Below are positions 29,851 to 38,752 of a stretch of 64,000 nucleotides of DNA, piece by piece; the first letter of the stretch is position 1; each line of letters begins with the position of its first letter. A program made the position numbers and the translations under genes. Source of the DNA: Marinobacter sp. ELB17 (lineage in GTDB: Bacteria > Pseudomonadota > Gammaproteobacteria > Pseudomonadales > Oleiphilaceae); contig NZ_AAXY01000003.1 in NCBI RefSeq assembly GCF_000169375.1, positions 124,001 to 188,000 of the forward strand, read 5' to 3'. The notes beneath the pieces are model-generated. The model saw only the letters and a list, made by a program, of their open reading frames with translations. It made no database searches and was not told where the DNA came from.

Positions 29851-31588
29851 GTAACTATTCAGCTCATATTCACCATGATCATTAAAATAGAGTCTCATCG
29901 GTATCCATAAACGCAGGGCTTTTCCCCTGAAAGAGTAAAGCCAGAGCCTCTGTGGCTGATACCCCCTGCTTACGGCACGTTGACAGGTAACTGCGAACAC
30001 GACAAAAGATCTTCGCCCCCGCCATGGATCGAAAACAACCGGATATTTTCTGCTGCACTTTCGTCATGCGCAGGTCGTTCTCCCCCTGATTGTTAGTGAA
30101 GGGGACGTACTCGACATCCATAAAACGCAGAACGTCGTGCTCAAAGTTTCGCAACCTTTCCAGCAAGTTTCGGGCTTTTGATCGTTTTAGCCTGCCTCGT
30201 TTCCCTGCCTCTCGCAGGCTCTTATCGGGAGGCGGACATTCGATATCTGCCTCTTCGAGACGTTGTCGATAGCGCTGTCGCCACCGTTCAGCATCAGTGG
30301 CTGGCAAGCGGCCACCGGCATCCGCTACCGTTTTGTTCATATCGATCAGCAGTACTTTCATCGCCTTGGCCCAGTGTTGATCGTCCTGCTCCCATGCCCT
30401 CTCCAGCTCCCGAAGATGGTGCGCATTGCACAGGGAATGGGTGCACGCGTAACGGTAGTACGGCTTCCAATGATCGTGACACAGCACCCCACTGAAGAAG
30501 GGTAAGACGCCCATCTCGTCCATGGCCTCGGTGCCACGCTTGGTGTGGGGATAGAACAGCGTCAATGCGCTATTGGACGCGCAGTGCAACCAGTGGCGCT
30601 TCCCGTCCAGGTTGATGCCGGTCTCATCAACATGCATGAGCTCAGATTTGGCGAGCTGAGCTTTCGCCCACTGCTCGAAATGATCCAGCTTCTCGTAAGC
30701 CTCTTTGTTGAAATTGAAGACAGCGCCGGCACTGACCGGAATGCCCATCTGCTCCTGAAAGTGGTCACGGATTCGGTCATAGGGCAACAGCTGAAACTGC
30801 GACATATAGACCGCATTGGCCTTGATGCCGATGCCATACTGAACCGACTGACTGACCCTGTCCGGAAAGGCAGCAACAAATCGATTCCCCTGGTCGTCTT
30901 TAATAACCTGTGCTCGGTATTCAGTCACGAATCGCGCGATATCAATATCGATGACCTGCCGTGTTTCATAACCGTCCTCTTGATACCGCCGTCCTTTTGG
31001 CAGAGAGCGTCGATCGACTTTCAGCTCTTTCACTGCGTCAGGACCATCGACCTGCTGCAAGGTGGTTCCGATACGCCCCTTCTGTCCGCCGGGTTTTCTA
31101 TTGCTGGAACCCTTTTTGGAAGATTTGTCACGGTTCGGATCCGTTGAAGGCGGCTTACGACTATTTTTGCTATTGAGCGTCGTGCGGTTGAGCAGTAGCG
31201 CCACCAAAACGAGCAGCACTTCCAGAGCGGCCTTGAGTGAAGGCGACAGGTCACGCTCTTTCTCAAGAAGGTTCTTGACGGAGGCGATTGCCGAATCAAC
31301 GTCGATATTGTCTATTTTCAATGTCTGCCCCCACCGGGATGGCTTTGTAAGACAGCCATTATCGCACGGGTTTTCAGGGCGACATTTTTGGCTCTGAGCG
31401 CTCTTATACGGCGATTAAAAAATCGATGCCGTCCCGTGATCGGTATCGGTAATTACAGCCTTTCAGCGGACCCTATGTCGTCGGTTATAGCCTGTCTGGT
31501 TGCATCAGTGCGTATGCCGATAAAGTCGAAAGATTCAGGCAAAAACCCTGTCAAGAACTTTCACAGGTTTTTTGAGCTGAATAGTTAC
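29851..31588 (-). mobile_element. IS66-family element (ISBst12-like, single gene)
   Basis: Perfect terminal inverted repeats gtaactattcagctca (29851-29866) and tgagctgaatagttac (31573-31588). Length 1738 bp with one transposase gene and no tnpA/tnpB accessory genes, as in the ISBst12 branch. The 8 bp outside the ends differ (caattcag versus gatcaaac), so there is no target duplication. Confidence 0.88.
29882..31321 (-). CDS. IS66-family transposase
   Basis: This 479-aa transposase has the N-terminal leader (SAIASVKNLLEKERDLSP), a linker with NSKNSRKPPSTDPNRD, the cysteine-free middle, and the DDE core: MHVDETGINLDGK, LCHDHWKPYYRY and the late TNNQGENDLRMTKVQQKISG with catalytic Glu. Intact frame. 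Confidence 0.92.
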   Translation of the reverse strand: MKIDNIDVDSAIASVKNLLEKERDLSPSLKAALEVLLVLVALLLNRTTLNSKNSRKPPSTDPNRDKSSKKGSSNRKPGGQKGRIGTTLQQVDGPDAVKELKVDRRSLPKGRRYQEDGYETRQVIDIDIARFVTEYRAQVIKDDQGNRFVAAFPDRVSQSVQYGIGIKANAVYMSQFQLLPYDRIRDHFQEQMGIPVSAGAVFNFNKEAYEKLDHFEQWAKAQLAKSELMHVDETGINLDGKRHWLHCASNSALTLFYPHTKRGTEAMDEMGVLPFFSGVLCHDHWKPYYRYACTHSLCNAHHLRELERAWEQDDQHWAKAMKVLLIDMNKTVADAGGRLPATDAERWRQRYRQRLEEADIECPPPDKSLREAGKRGRLKRSKARNLLERLRNFEHDVLRFMDVEYVPFTNNQGENDLRMTKVQQKISGCFRSMAGAKIFCRVRSYLSTCRKQGVSATEALALLFQGKSPAFMDTDETLF

Positions 31589-31635
31589 GATCAAACTTGA
31601 TTAAGCTCAGATTACGTCACCCCTGAATACAAATA

Positions 31636-31649
31636 TTGATCTGCGTCAA
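31636..31649. promoter_or_regulatory. Fnr/Anr/Dnr-type box
   Basis: ttgatctgcgtcaa matches the TTGAT-N4-ATCAA consensus with one mismatch. It lies about 165 bp upstream of the broken sensor-kinase gene. A weaker half site (ttgattaagctcag) sits about 40 bp before it. A Dnr-like regulator is encoded 2 kb away. Regulation is inferred only. Confidence 0.45.
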
Positions 31650-31814
31650 TGGACCACATCACTCTTGGAATCGAAAATTCAGGAAAGGTAGAAGCGAGCA
31701 CATTTCTCCCGCCTTTTCGCGTATTTGCAGGGAATTCGGAGAGCAGGACTGCTATAGTTTGCAAGTGATAGACTGTTTGCTGTTATCAACCGTCCGGGTG
31801 GCTGAAGCGACGAC

Positions 31815-32348
31815 ATGCCCAAACTACTGACGCGCCTTCAACGTTTTCGCACGGGCTCTCCCCTGTCTTTCAGGTTGCTTGCCTGGATACTTCTGTTCAG
31901 CTCGGTTTTCACTCTGATCGCGTCTGCTATCCAGATCTATTCCGACTATTCGAAAGATCTTTCCCAGATCGACAGCCGCATGCAGGCAATTGAGTCCGGG
32001 TATGCCTCCAGCCTCGCCAGCAGCCTCTGGGCCCTTGATCAAAAACTGCTCCAGACCCAAATGGAAGGTATTCTCAGCCTTCCGGACGTCGTTCATCTGC
32101 GGCTGGGCATTGAACCGGACTCCGAACTGGTTATGGGTGAGATCCCCCGTGGAGCCGATACCCAGCCACACAACTTCGGTCTGGTTCATCAAGGCGATGG
32201 AATGCTCAAGCTCGGCGAACTCACGGTAACAGCCGATCTGGATCGCGTTTATCAGGACATGAAGGTAAAGGTTGGCATCATCATGGCCACCCAGTTCCTC
32301 AAGACTTTTTTCGTGTCCATACTAATCATATGGGTTTTCCAGCACTTT
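31815..32348 (+). pseudogene. Membrane sensor histidine kinase, N-terminal fragment
   Basis: About 178 residues: a transmembrane helix at about 20-42 (LSFRLLAWILLFSSVFTLIA), a periplasmic sensor region (SQIDSRMQAIESGYASSLAS), and a second helix near 160-178 (VSILIIWVFQH). The HAMP and kinase domains are missing. The frame then runs into the Tn3-type inverted repeat at 32349 and ends inside the IS1595 element. The rest is not in the window. Confidence 0.8.
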
Positions 32349-32376
32349 GGGGTTCTGGGGACATTCCGTCCCAATG
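32349..32376 (+). repeat. Solo Tn3-family terminal repeat
   Basis: ggggttctggggacattccg tcccaatgt is nearly identical to the first 28 bases of the inverted repeats of the Tn3-family element at 39099-42315 (one T to C change). No transposase is attached; a first IS1595 element starts 10 bp further on. It marks an older insertion of a related element into the sensor kinase gene. Confidence 0.8.
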
Positions 32377-32392
32377 TCATCAACTTACCTGA

Positions 32393-33334
32393 TTACGCAT
32401 AAGAGTCAGCCATCTTTAGCAGCCTATAGGGCATAGGCGGTGTCCGGGCTGCTACTGTCAGGAACCGCGGAAGCATGGCTTTGAGATCGTAGCGCCGATT
32501 GAAGCGGTATTCGAACTCAGCGAGGTAGCGAGGGGCATGCTGCCCCCGGATAGCGTGGTAAGTTCCAGTGATCGCGTTCTTGACGTTGCCGAGCAGGGTG
32601 TTGACCCAGTTGAACTCAGGATTCGCCACGCTGGCACGACCGCCTCCGGTGATGTGGCGCTCGTGGACGCAGGTGGCCGTGTCAAAGGCCCGGAAACAGT
32701 TGAGACCATCGCTGACAACGTGGCTTCCGGGCGCAATGGCCTGTTGGCCATAGCGACGCACCTCGGCCAGGGTAAAGCCACTCACACGGCGAAGCTGAAC
32801 CCGCATCGGGTGGCCCTCGCCATTGGTTTGTACCGCAGCGACAAAGGGGAATTTATGCTCGGCACCACGACCTGGTTTTCCCGACCGTTCGCCGCCCAGA
32901 TAGGCGTCATCAATCTCGATGCGGCCGCTGAGCCTCTCTCCCTGGTTGCGATCGTGCATGACCTGCAGCACCTTGTGTTTGAGCTTCCGGGCCGTGTTAT
33001 AAGTGACACCGAGATCCCGAGACAGTTGCAATGCCGAGAGACCGCTCTTACGCTGGGTCAGCAGATAAATGGCCAGGAACCAGGTGGTCAACGGCAGGTG
33101 AGTCGCATGAAAGATAGTGCCGGCGGTCAGTGACGTCTGATGGTGACAGCGATGGCACTGGTAATGCCCCCTCGATAGCCGGCAGCCGGTAGCATTGCCG
33201 CAGTCAGGGCACACAAATCCCTTGGGCCAGCGGTGCTGGAAAAGGGCTTCCTGGCACTGTGCTTCTGTGCCGTATTGCTTGAGAAAAGCCGGCAACGACA
33301 GGCCGGGCTGGAACTGGATTGGGTTACGTGCCAT
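32393..33334 (-). CDS. IS1595-family transposase (element 1)
   Basis: This 313-aa transposase has an N-terminal zinc ribbon (CPDCGNATGC, CHRCHHQTS) and a DDE/ISXO2-like domain with IEIDDAYLGGE, VVSDGLNCF and a late NVKNAITGTYHAIRG. I chose the ATG at 33334 (MARNPIQFQPG); the longer frame runs into the nested IS. The second IS1595 sits just 29 bp upstream, so its own promoter has been separated. Confidence 0.9.
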   Translation of the reverse strand: MARNPIQFQPGLSLPAFLKQYGTEAQCQEALFQHRWPKGFVCPDCGNATGCRLSRGHYQCHRCHHQTSLTAGTIFHATHLPLTTWFLAIYLLTQRKSGLSALQLSRDLGVTYNTARKLKHKVLQVMHDRNQGERLSGRIEIDDAYLGGERSGKPGRGAEHKFPFVAAVQTNGEGHPMRVQLRRVSGFTLAEVRRYGQQAIAPGSHVVSDGLNCFRAFDTATCVHERHITGGGRASVANPEFNWVNTLLGNVKNAITGTYHAIRGQHAPRYLAEFEYRFNRRYDLKAMLPRFLTVAARTPPMPYRLLKMADSYA

Positions 33335-33362
33335 GAGATTGCCTCCTGTACTGTATATAACA

Positions 33363-34397
33363 GGCGCTGTTGTGCTTACATGTTGGTAGGCTATTCCAAA
33401 CTGGGAATCGCCCCCCGAACCCAAGCAACATCTTGAAACTCCTCCCTTTCATCCATAAAGCGGAACCACGCCAGGTAATTGTCCACGTGGGCCGTTCCGA
33501 CACCGTGGAAGCGCTTAAGCCAACCCTTCCAGCGTTGGGTAAAATTGTTCAGGGTCTGGATGTGGTAAACACCCTCAACAACCCGGCTGTTATCCTTCGC
33601 AATCAATCGCTTATGCTCAAGATGGTCAAACGTCTTCACCATTTCTACATAGGAAAGGTTGCCATCTGTGCACAAGACGGAGTTCTCGCGGATCACTGAG
33701 GCCAAGGCTGCGATAATTTCCTCCTTAGTGTCGTGCTCTAGAACATGGTGGGTAATGTGTCCGGAGCGATCCAGCGCCAATGCGATGGGCACCAGAGTCA
33801 CCTTACCGCCCCCCACGTTTACGGGCTGGCCGAGGCATCGTCTTTTTTCCCTTGAAGGACTCCGGCAGGAATGTCTCGTCGGCCTCGATGATGCCGGACA
33901 ACGACGTAGCCTTATGATCTCTGGGACTGCTTAGAAAGGCATGACGCCAACGAAAGGCCGTGCGTAGGCTGACACCGGTCACCTTGGCCGCTTTGCGTAG
34001 GGATAGGCCATAGCGCATCGTTTCCACATACTCTAGCCAGAGCTCTTCTTTACGCATGCGGTACAGCGGGCTACCCACCAGCGCGTTGAAGGTCTTTGCG
34101 CAACGTTTACAACGGTAGCGCTGGCGCTCATTCTCGGATGATCCCCAGCGAATAAACGTCTTGGACTGGCAATAAGGGCACTGGGTAACCGCCTCTTCAC
34201 TAGCCGTCAGCGTCTCGTAAACAGCCTCCAGTTTGACGCGTTTTTCAATATGATGTCGTAGCCTTTTCAGCTGTGGGGTGGTGAAGTCAGGAACGCGGCG
34301 TAGAAGGTCGTTGAAATCATCGTGCTGCACGGTAGCCTCCAAATACATTCAGGTATGGAGTAAGTGTAGACCACCAACAGGTAAGCACAACAGCGCC
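33363..34397 (-). mobile_element. IS1595-family element 2, nested in element 1
   Basis: Inverted ends ggcgctgttgtgcttac (33363-33379) and its near complement ending at 34397. They are flanked by an exact 8-bp target duplication atataaca at 33355-33362 and 34398-34405. Length 1035 bp. Only distantly related to element 1 in sequence. Confidence 0.93.
33391..34348 (-). pseudogene. IS1595-family transposase (element 2), frameshifted at a G6 run
   Basis: Residues 1-181 (zinc ribbon CPYCQSKTFIRWG, then the first acidic motif IEADETFLPES) are in one frame, which ends soon after ARKRGG. The remainder (VTLVPIALALDRSGH, SVLCTDGNLSYVEM, then the tail) is in another frame from about 33816. The overlap holds six consecutive C on the + strand at 33809-33814 (G6 on the coding strand). 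This is either an inactivating slip or a programmed frameshift. Confidence 0.85.
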
Positions 34398-34464
34398 ATA
34401 TAACATCAGTATATGCCAGAATGGCGGCAGCGTGGCTGATTAACGTGAGTAATCAGGTCAACTT

Positions 34465-35092
34465 AAGCCCCAAAAGTCCATCATGACCCTCTGAGTCACC
34501 AAGATTACCAATCGTTAGACAGCCTATTATTGAATCGACAGGCGATTAAAATCAGAGTCTAACCCGAAATCAGCTCCAAAGACCGTCAATGGTGTATTTG
34601 CAGGTGCGCCAGAGCGATTTAAACACTATTCAGGGAGAGCATCATCCGACCGGTGGCCAGCACAGTCTGTCAGGAAACCTTGTTAAACGTCGTCGAGGTT
34701 TGGTGTCGGTCAGCGAGTCGGCTTGTACCCTTCACAGCCTTTGGTGGCCGGTCGTTTTCGGCGTCGTGGGCAGCCTCGCCCGGGGCGCACCGCACTCAGA
34801 CTGTTACCACTCAGACGACACAGGTTATCCAGGGCCTCGCGGCTGGGGCGCACCAACAGGGCGACGAGGGTATGCTTCAGCCGGGATACGCCCGAGCAAC
34901 CTCACCACCGCTAAGAAGGGTGGAAGTACTGCCCAGCGTCGCGATAACGACCATAAGGACAAACACCAACTCATTGCCGAGGTTTTCACAGTTGGCTTTC
35001 GCGGCTAACTCAATCCGGTCACCGCACAAGTCATAGGGCAGGGGGTCAAGACCGGTTAAATGGTTGGCGTACTGACGCAAGCCCGCCCTGAC
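34465..35092. other. 628-bp stretch without a recognisable gene
   Basis: Frames up to about 140 codons exist, but overlap each other and read as low-complexity, Arg/Ser-rich shadow sequence with no domain. The stretch follows the IS1595 end and precedes the 3' end of a tyrosine recombinase gene. It may hold the attachment region of that recombinase. Confidence 0.5.
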
Positions 35093-36349
35093 TTAAATCG
35101 AACGATCTCGATTAGCCAGGCGCCGACGAGTTTGATCCGAGTTAACGTAAACAGCTTCGGTAAACGCCGCGCTGGCGTGACCCAGCTCTTCCGAAACATG
35201 GCGAATATCAATGCCGGCTTCGATGGCCATGCTGGCGCCGGTATGCCGTAAATAGTGAGTTTCAGACGCTATGGCTTTCAATTGCATCGACTCGCTCTCT
35301 AATCCTTCAGTGCTCATTCTCTCAACTGCCAACATGAGAGCTTCCTCGCAAGTGCGCTCGACCTGTCGCGCACCCAAGCCACCGCCTCGCATGGACGGAA
35401 GAATTGGGGTGGCATCATTGGGTAGGGGTAAGGGAGTATCGCTGCCAAGGTTTTTTCTCCAGCGTTTCAGGTAGCCCATATAGGCATTCGGGCACGTAAT
35501 TTTTCGGCCTTTTTCGCCTTTACCGAACACGTAAAACGTCCAGTATGCACCGCCTTTAAAAACTCGCTTCTGATAGTCCCCGAATGTGGGTAGCCGCGGT
35601 TCACCATCAATCGAGCGAACAGCCAGCTCACTAACCCTTAAAAACAAGGACTTCATGGTGATAATGACAAATAAGTGTCGTTCGTATCTAGGGTTCTGGT
35701 CTGCGGCAGCTTCAACTGTTTCCCGGATATACGCCCACTGCCAATCCGTGTACCGGCGGACGGACGCCTCGGGTTGCTCAAGCAGGGAGCCCGATTTAGC
35801 TTTTGTTTCGCGCTTGCGCACTTGCAAAAATGGGTCTTCGAGTAGTACTCGGCGAGCCATTAGAAAACGAAAATAGGAGGACAATGCGACCCGAGACGAT
35901 TTCAGGCTTGCCGGGCTGGCCGAGTAAAGGGGACCCCGAGAGCGTTGCCGGGTAAAGGGTCGCCACTTGGGGTTAATGACGCGTTCACCGCCATGATTGG
36001 CAAACCCTGGCGCAATGTCGGGGGCGACCCAGGCTCCAGGTGGTGTTTTCAGGAATTTGAAGTAAGAAGCTACAACTTCTGAATCAACTTGATCCAGAGT
36101 GCGCTTAGCGATCACCCAGAGATAGTTGAGGAATCTCTGAACCTCACCACGGAAGCGATTGTATGTGCCTAGGGTACCGGTGTAGTCCTGCAGGTATTGA
36201 AGGCTTAGAGTTAGGTCGCGTTCCAATGAGTCTTGACCCATGGACAGCTCAGCAAGCCGTGAAAGGATAGCCTTGTATCCACCAAGGTCAGCCTGTTCAG
36301 AAAGTCGGTCTGCGGTATCAAACACGGGGAAACCGGGGAATTTTTCCAT
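35093..36349 (-). CDS. Lone tyrosine recombinase/integrase
   Basis: This 418-aa site-specific recombinase has a core-binding domain at about residues 45-190 and a catalytic domain with LFLRVSELAV (Arg), HYLRHTGASM (HxxR), ELGHASAAFT (His) and EAVYVNSD (Tyr). The residue set is complete. It has no partner recombinase or excisionase nearby. A perfect inverted repeat lies 190 bp upstream of its start. Confidence 0.88.
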   Translation of the reverse strand: MEKFPGFPVFDTADRLSEQADLGGYKAILSRLAELSMGQDSLERDLTLSLQYLQDYTGTLGTYNRFRGEVQRFLNYLWVIAKRTLDQVDSEVVASYFKFLKTPPGAWVAPDIAPGFANHGGERVINPKWRPFTRQRSRGPLYSASPASLKSSRVALSSYFRFLMARRVLLEDPFLQVRKRETKAKSGSLLEQPEASVRRYTDWQWAYIRETVEAAADQNPRYERHLFVIITMKSLFLRVSELAVRSIDGEPRLPTFGDYQKRVFKGGAYWTFYVFGKGEKGRKITCPNAYMGYLKRWRKNLGSDTPLPLPNDATPILPSMRGGGLGARQVERTCEEALMLAVERMSTEGLESESMQLKAIASETHYLRHTGASMAIEAGIDIRHVSEELGHASAAFTEAVYVNSDQTRRRLANRDRSI

Positions 36350-36539
36350 CAGCTACAGACTCTTTTTGTACAAATCAGTGTTGAAAATATTTTTGAAACT
36401 GCTTTTTGGCCTTAGTTGAAGGCGGAGTTATCCACGCTGCTCGTGACAAGTCGCTCAACAGGTTGGTGGGTTATAGAAACCATGTCGTTTGTCCCGATAT
36501 AGTGAGTTTAGATGCGACAATAAAGTACCCAAAACCCCA

Positions 36540-36565
36540 TGTCAAATACTTAGCAGTATTTGACA
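36540..36565. repeat. 11-bp inverted repeat with 4-bp spacer
   Basis: tgtcaaatact-tagc-agtatttgaca is a perfect dyad. The arm and spacer sizes fit a tyrosine-recombinase crossover core or a repressor operator for the integrase gene 190 bp away. No T-run follows, so it is not a typical terminator. Confidence 0.6.
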
Positions 36566-36762
36566 TTATGGGCCTCTGACAGCATAGCTTTTCTAAATTT
36601 TATTGTTCTTATGAATGGCCCTAGCGTACGTTTTCGCATCGTTGGACTTCACACCCTTAATATTAGAACTGACTACGGTGGATCGTCATCGTTAAATCAA
36701 CGCTTGAGCACGCAGTGCTGCTGACTACTGATATTTTTTGCCATCACCTCTGAAAATGACAA

Positions 36763-36828
36763 GACCTGGTTGAGATTGTCCAAAATCTCCATGATCGAGA
36801 AATCGGCTTCAAGTCACTGACAGAGACC
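36763..36828 (+). pseudogene. Serine resolvase/invertase relic
   Basis: A 22-codon stretch reads DLVEIVQNLHDREIGFKSLT, matching the conserved segment of Tn3-type resolvases and DNA invertases. It is out of frame with anything upstream. A leftover of a deleted tnpR-like or invertase gene. Confidence 0.6.
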
Positions 36829-36958
36829 ATGCGTTGTTGGAAAGAATCAGCGCTGAGTGGGCTTCTATGAGACCGACGGACACGACCTCAGCATAAAGCT
36901 GCTGTACCCTCGGTACGTTCCCTTACCTTACACGCAGTCATCGCAAGGAAGCAGCAGT

Positions 36959-38236
36959 ATGAGCAACCTCAATAATGCTTCAGAAAACGTAGAATTAACT
37001 CCTGGGTTCCACCGCCTGGCAGAGCTGGTCGATACATGCATGGAAAATGCGAACCGTCACGGCGAGCGGTTCAACATTTTCTCGATTCTTGGTCTCCAGC
37101 GGGATGAAACACGCACCCACTCCCGATATCTTGCGGAGTTGCTGAACCCGAGCGGAAGGCACGGTGAAGGCGCAAAATTTCTTGGTACCTTTATTAAAGA
37201 TGTTCTGAAACTCCCCATGCCAGTTAGTGGCCAGGTCAAAGTCACGAGAGAGCTGGCCACCGAGGATCAGCGACGGGTAGATATCGTTGTTGAGTCGCCA
37301 AATCTGATTATTGGCATCGAGGTGAAAATTGACGCTGGAGATCAGAAGGCGCAGCTCCATGACTATTATGCTGAGCTAGCCAGCCGGGCTGGAAACCGGA
37401 AAACGCCGGTACTGGTCTACCTCACATTAGATGGCAAAGCCCCATCGACCTATAGCCTCAGAAACCTTGAACAGGAGAATGTTCATTGCCTGTCCTTCTC
37501 ACAGGACATCCTCCAGTGGATCGGCGATTGCGCAGATGCCAGTGCGTACAAACCGGAATTGTCCTACGCCCTGATTCAATACAAGCGCCTACTCGAAAAC
37601 CTCACCGGAGCCGGAACCTCTATGACCACCCTAATCGCCGATAACCTGTCCAATAATCGCGAAGACTTGGAAACCGCGTTGAATATCGAGAAAGCGCTGC
37701 CTAAGGCAAAGGCGAAAGTTATGCTCCGATTCTGGGAGGAGTTATCTTCCGCTATGGCCAGCGCGTTTGGTGAGGAACCTACGGTGTACGGCGGTAAAAA
37801 TCTTAGAGCAATTTCTGAGAACTATTTCGACAGCAGCCGCGGTGGCAAGCACGTGGGTATCAAGCTCGCGATTGGGGAGATTAACGGTGAAAACCTCTGC
37901 TTATACGTGAACATTAATCATGTCATCCACTACGGGTTACGCATTGAGGGTGATTCAGACTCGCCGGTTTCCCGACCAGAAACAAAGTCGAAATTGCAGG
38001 AAACGCTAAACGATGGCAACGCGGTGGCAAATAAAGAGGCGGACTGGCTGATTTGTTACTACCACAGCCCAGAAGCGAACCAGGAACCTACCATCCTTAA
38101 CTTTAATTCCTTTGACGGGCCGGTACTCGATCTCCTGGAGGACAAAATCCGGCAGACCATTATCAAAAACATGGTTGATCATCAGGCGAATTTGGTTCAA
38201 GCAGCCAAACTTCTTATCGAAACCAGCAACGCTTAA
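36959..38236 (+). CDS. PD-(D/E)XK nuclease family protein
   Basis: This 425-aa protein starts at the ATG at 36959 behind caagga. An N-terminal helical segment includes RDETRTHSRYLAELLNP, followed by the nuclease core: Asp in QRRVDIVVES, then the ExK motif in IIGIEVKIDAGDQKAQL, with a conserved Q..Q pattern and YYAEL helix. The C-terminal half is unassigned. Such PDDEXK_4-type proteins occur as single-gene or two-gene defence units; the defence role here is inferred from the neighbourhood. Confidence 0.8.
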   Translation: MSNLNNASENVELTPGFHRLAELVDTCMENANRHGERFNIFSILGLQRDETRTHSRYLAELLNPSGRHGEGAKFLGTFIKDVLKLPMPVSGQVKVTRELATEDQRRVDIVVESPNLIIGIEVKIDAGDQKAQLHDYYAELASRAGNRKTPVLVYLTLDGKAPSTYSLRNLEQENVHCLSFSQDILQWIGDCADASAYKPELSYALIQYKRLLENLTGAGTSMTTLIADNLSNNREDLETALNIEKALPKAKAKVMLRFWEELSSAMASAFGEEPTVYGGKNLRAISENYFDSSRGGKHVGIKLAIGEINGENLCLYVNINHVIHYGLRIEGDSDSPVSRPETKSKLQETLNDGNAVANKEADWLICYYHSPEANQEPTILNFNSFDGPVLDLLEDKIRQTIIKNMVDHQANLVQAAKLLIETSNA

Positions 38237-38359
38237 ACGACAAACGACGTTGTATGTCGCTGTGGTGGGGCCTGATACGGGAGCGTATTACGAGACCTGC
38301 TACGGCTTGTTCGTAACTGGCGTAGCCTACACCGACCAAAACCATGAGAGTCATATTCT

Positions 38360-38707
38360 ATGAATCCTGAACAATCTTTCGCCCAGAATCGTCTGCTCCA
38401 GCTAGCAGAGCAGTTGCTGAAAGAGACATCAATCACCGGGGACTTAGTGTTCTTTGCTGACGAAGATGAAGGAGGAATAAGCGGTGCGACTTGGCGATTT
38501 GAGGACGAAGACCATACCCTACTGAAAGACAGTGGTTTCAAATTCATGCTCATGGAGCTATTAGATTCCTTGATTCTCCGCCGGGCCAGCGAGGAAAGCA
38601 CAGATGCCCTCAATGGAGTGATTCACCTTGAGAAGTCATCGCCCTCCATCCAGTGGATGACCGTTGATGAAGCAGAAAAAAAAGTTGATCAGACTGATTC
38701 GCGTTGA
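38360..38707 (+). CDS. Small acidic hypothetical protein following the nuclease
   Basis: This 115-aa protein, not recognised, is strongly acidic (FFADEDEGGISGATWRFEDE) with a helical C-terminal half. It lies 123 bp after the PD-(D/E)XK gene on the same strand. It could be a partner or inhibitor, but only the position suggests this. Confidence 0.5.
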   Translation: MNPEQSFAQNRLLQLAEQLLKETSITGDLVFFADEDEGGISGATWRFEDEDHTLLKDSGFKFMLMELLDSLILRRASEESTDALNGVIHLEKSSPSIQWMTVDEAEKKVDQTDSR

Positions 38708-38752
38708 AAGAAAAAGATCAGACGGTAAGCTCGCTATCATCTCCGGCCTTGG

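Larger units (their letters stand above)
32387..34458 (-). mobile_element. IS1595-family element 1, interrupted by a second IS1595
   Basis: Imperfect inverted ends (acctgattacgca on the left, gtaatcaggt on the right at 34449-34458), bordered by caactt at 32381-32386 and 34459-34464. Removing the nested element and one duplication leaves about 1.03 kb, the usual IS1595 size. Its transposase is intact, but its upstream region holds the second element. Confidence 0.75.
36350..36958. other. Intergenic region with a recombination-type dyad and a serine-recombinase relic
   Basis: No intact gene. It contains the inverted repeat at 36540-36565 and, near the right end, the relic at 36763-36828. The last 60 bp before 36959 should hold the promoter and the aagga box of the nuclease gene. 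Confidence 0.6.

Noticed and set aside
34589..35036. Overlapping frames of 127-139 codons on the + strand
   Set aside because: They overlap in two frames, have no ribosome site or domain, and read as Arg/Ser/Gly-rich shadow sequence.
36857..36958. Upstream start of the nuclease gene giving 34 extra residues
   Set aside because: The extra part has no family features, and the ATG at 36959 has a good ribosome site.
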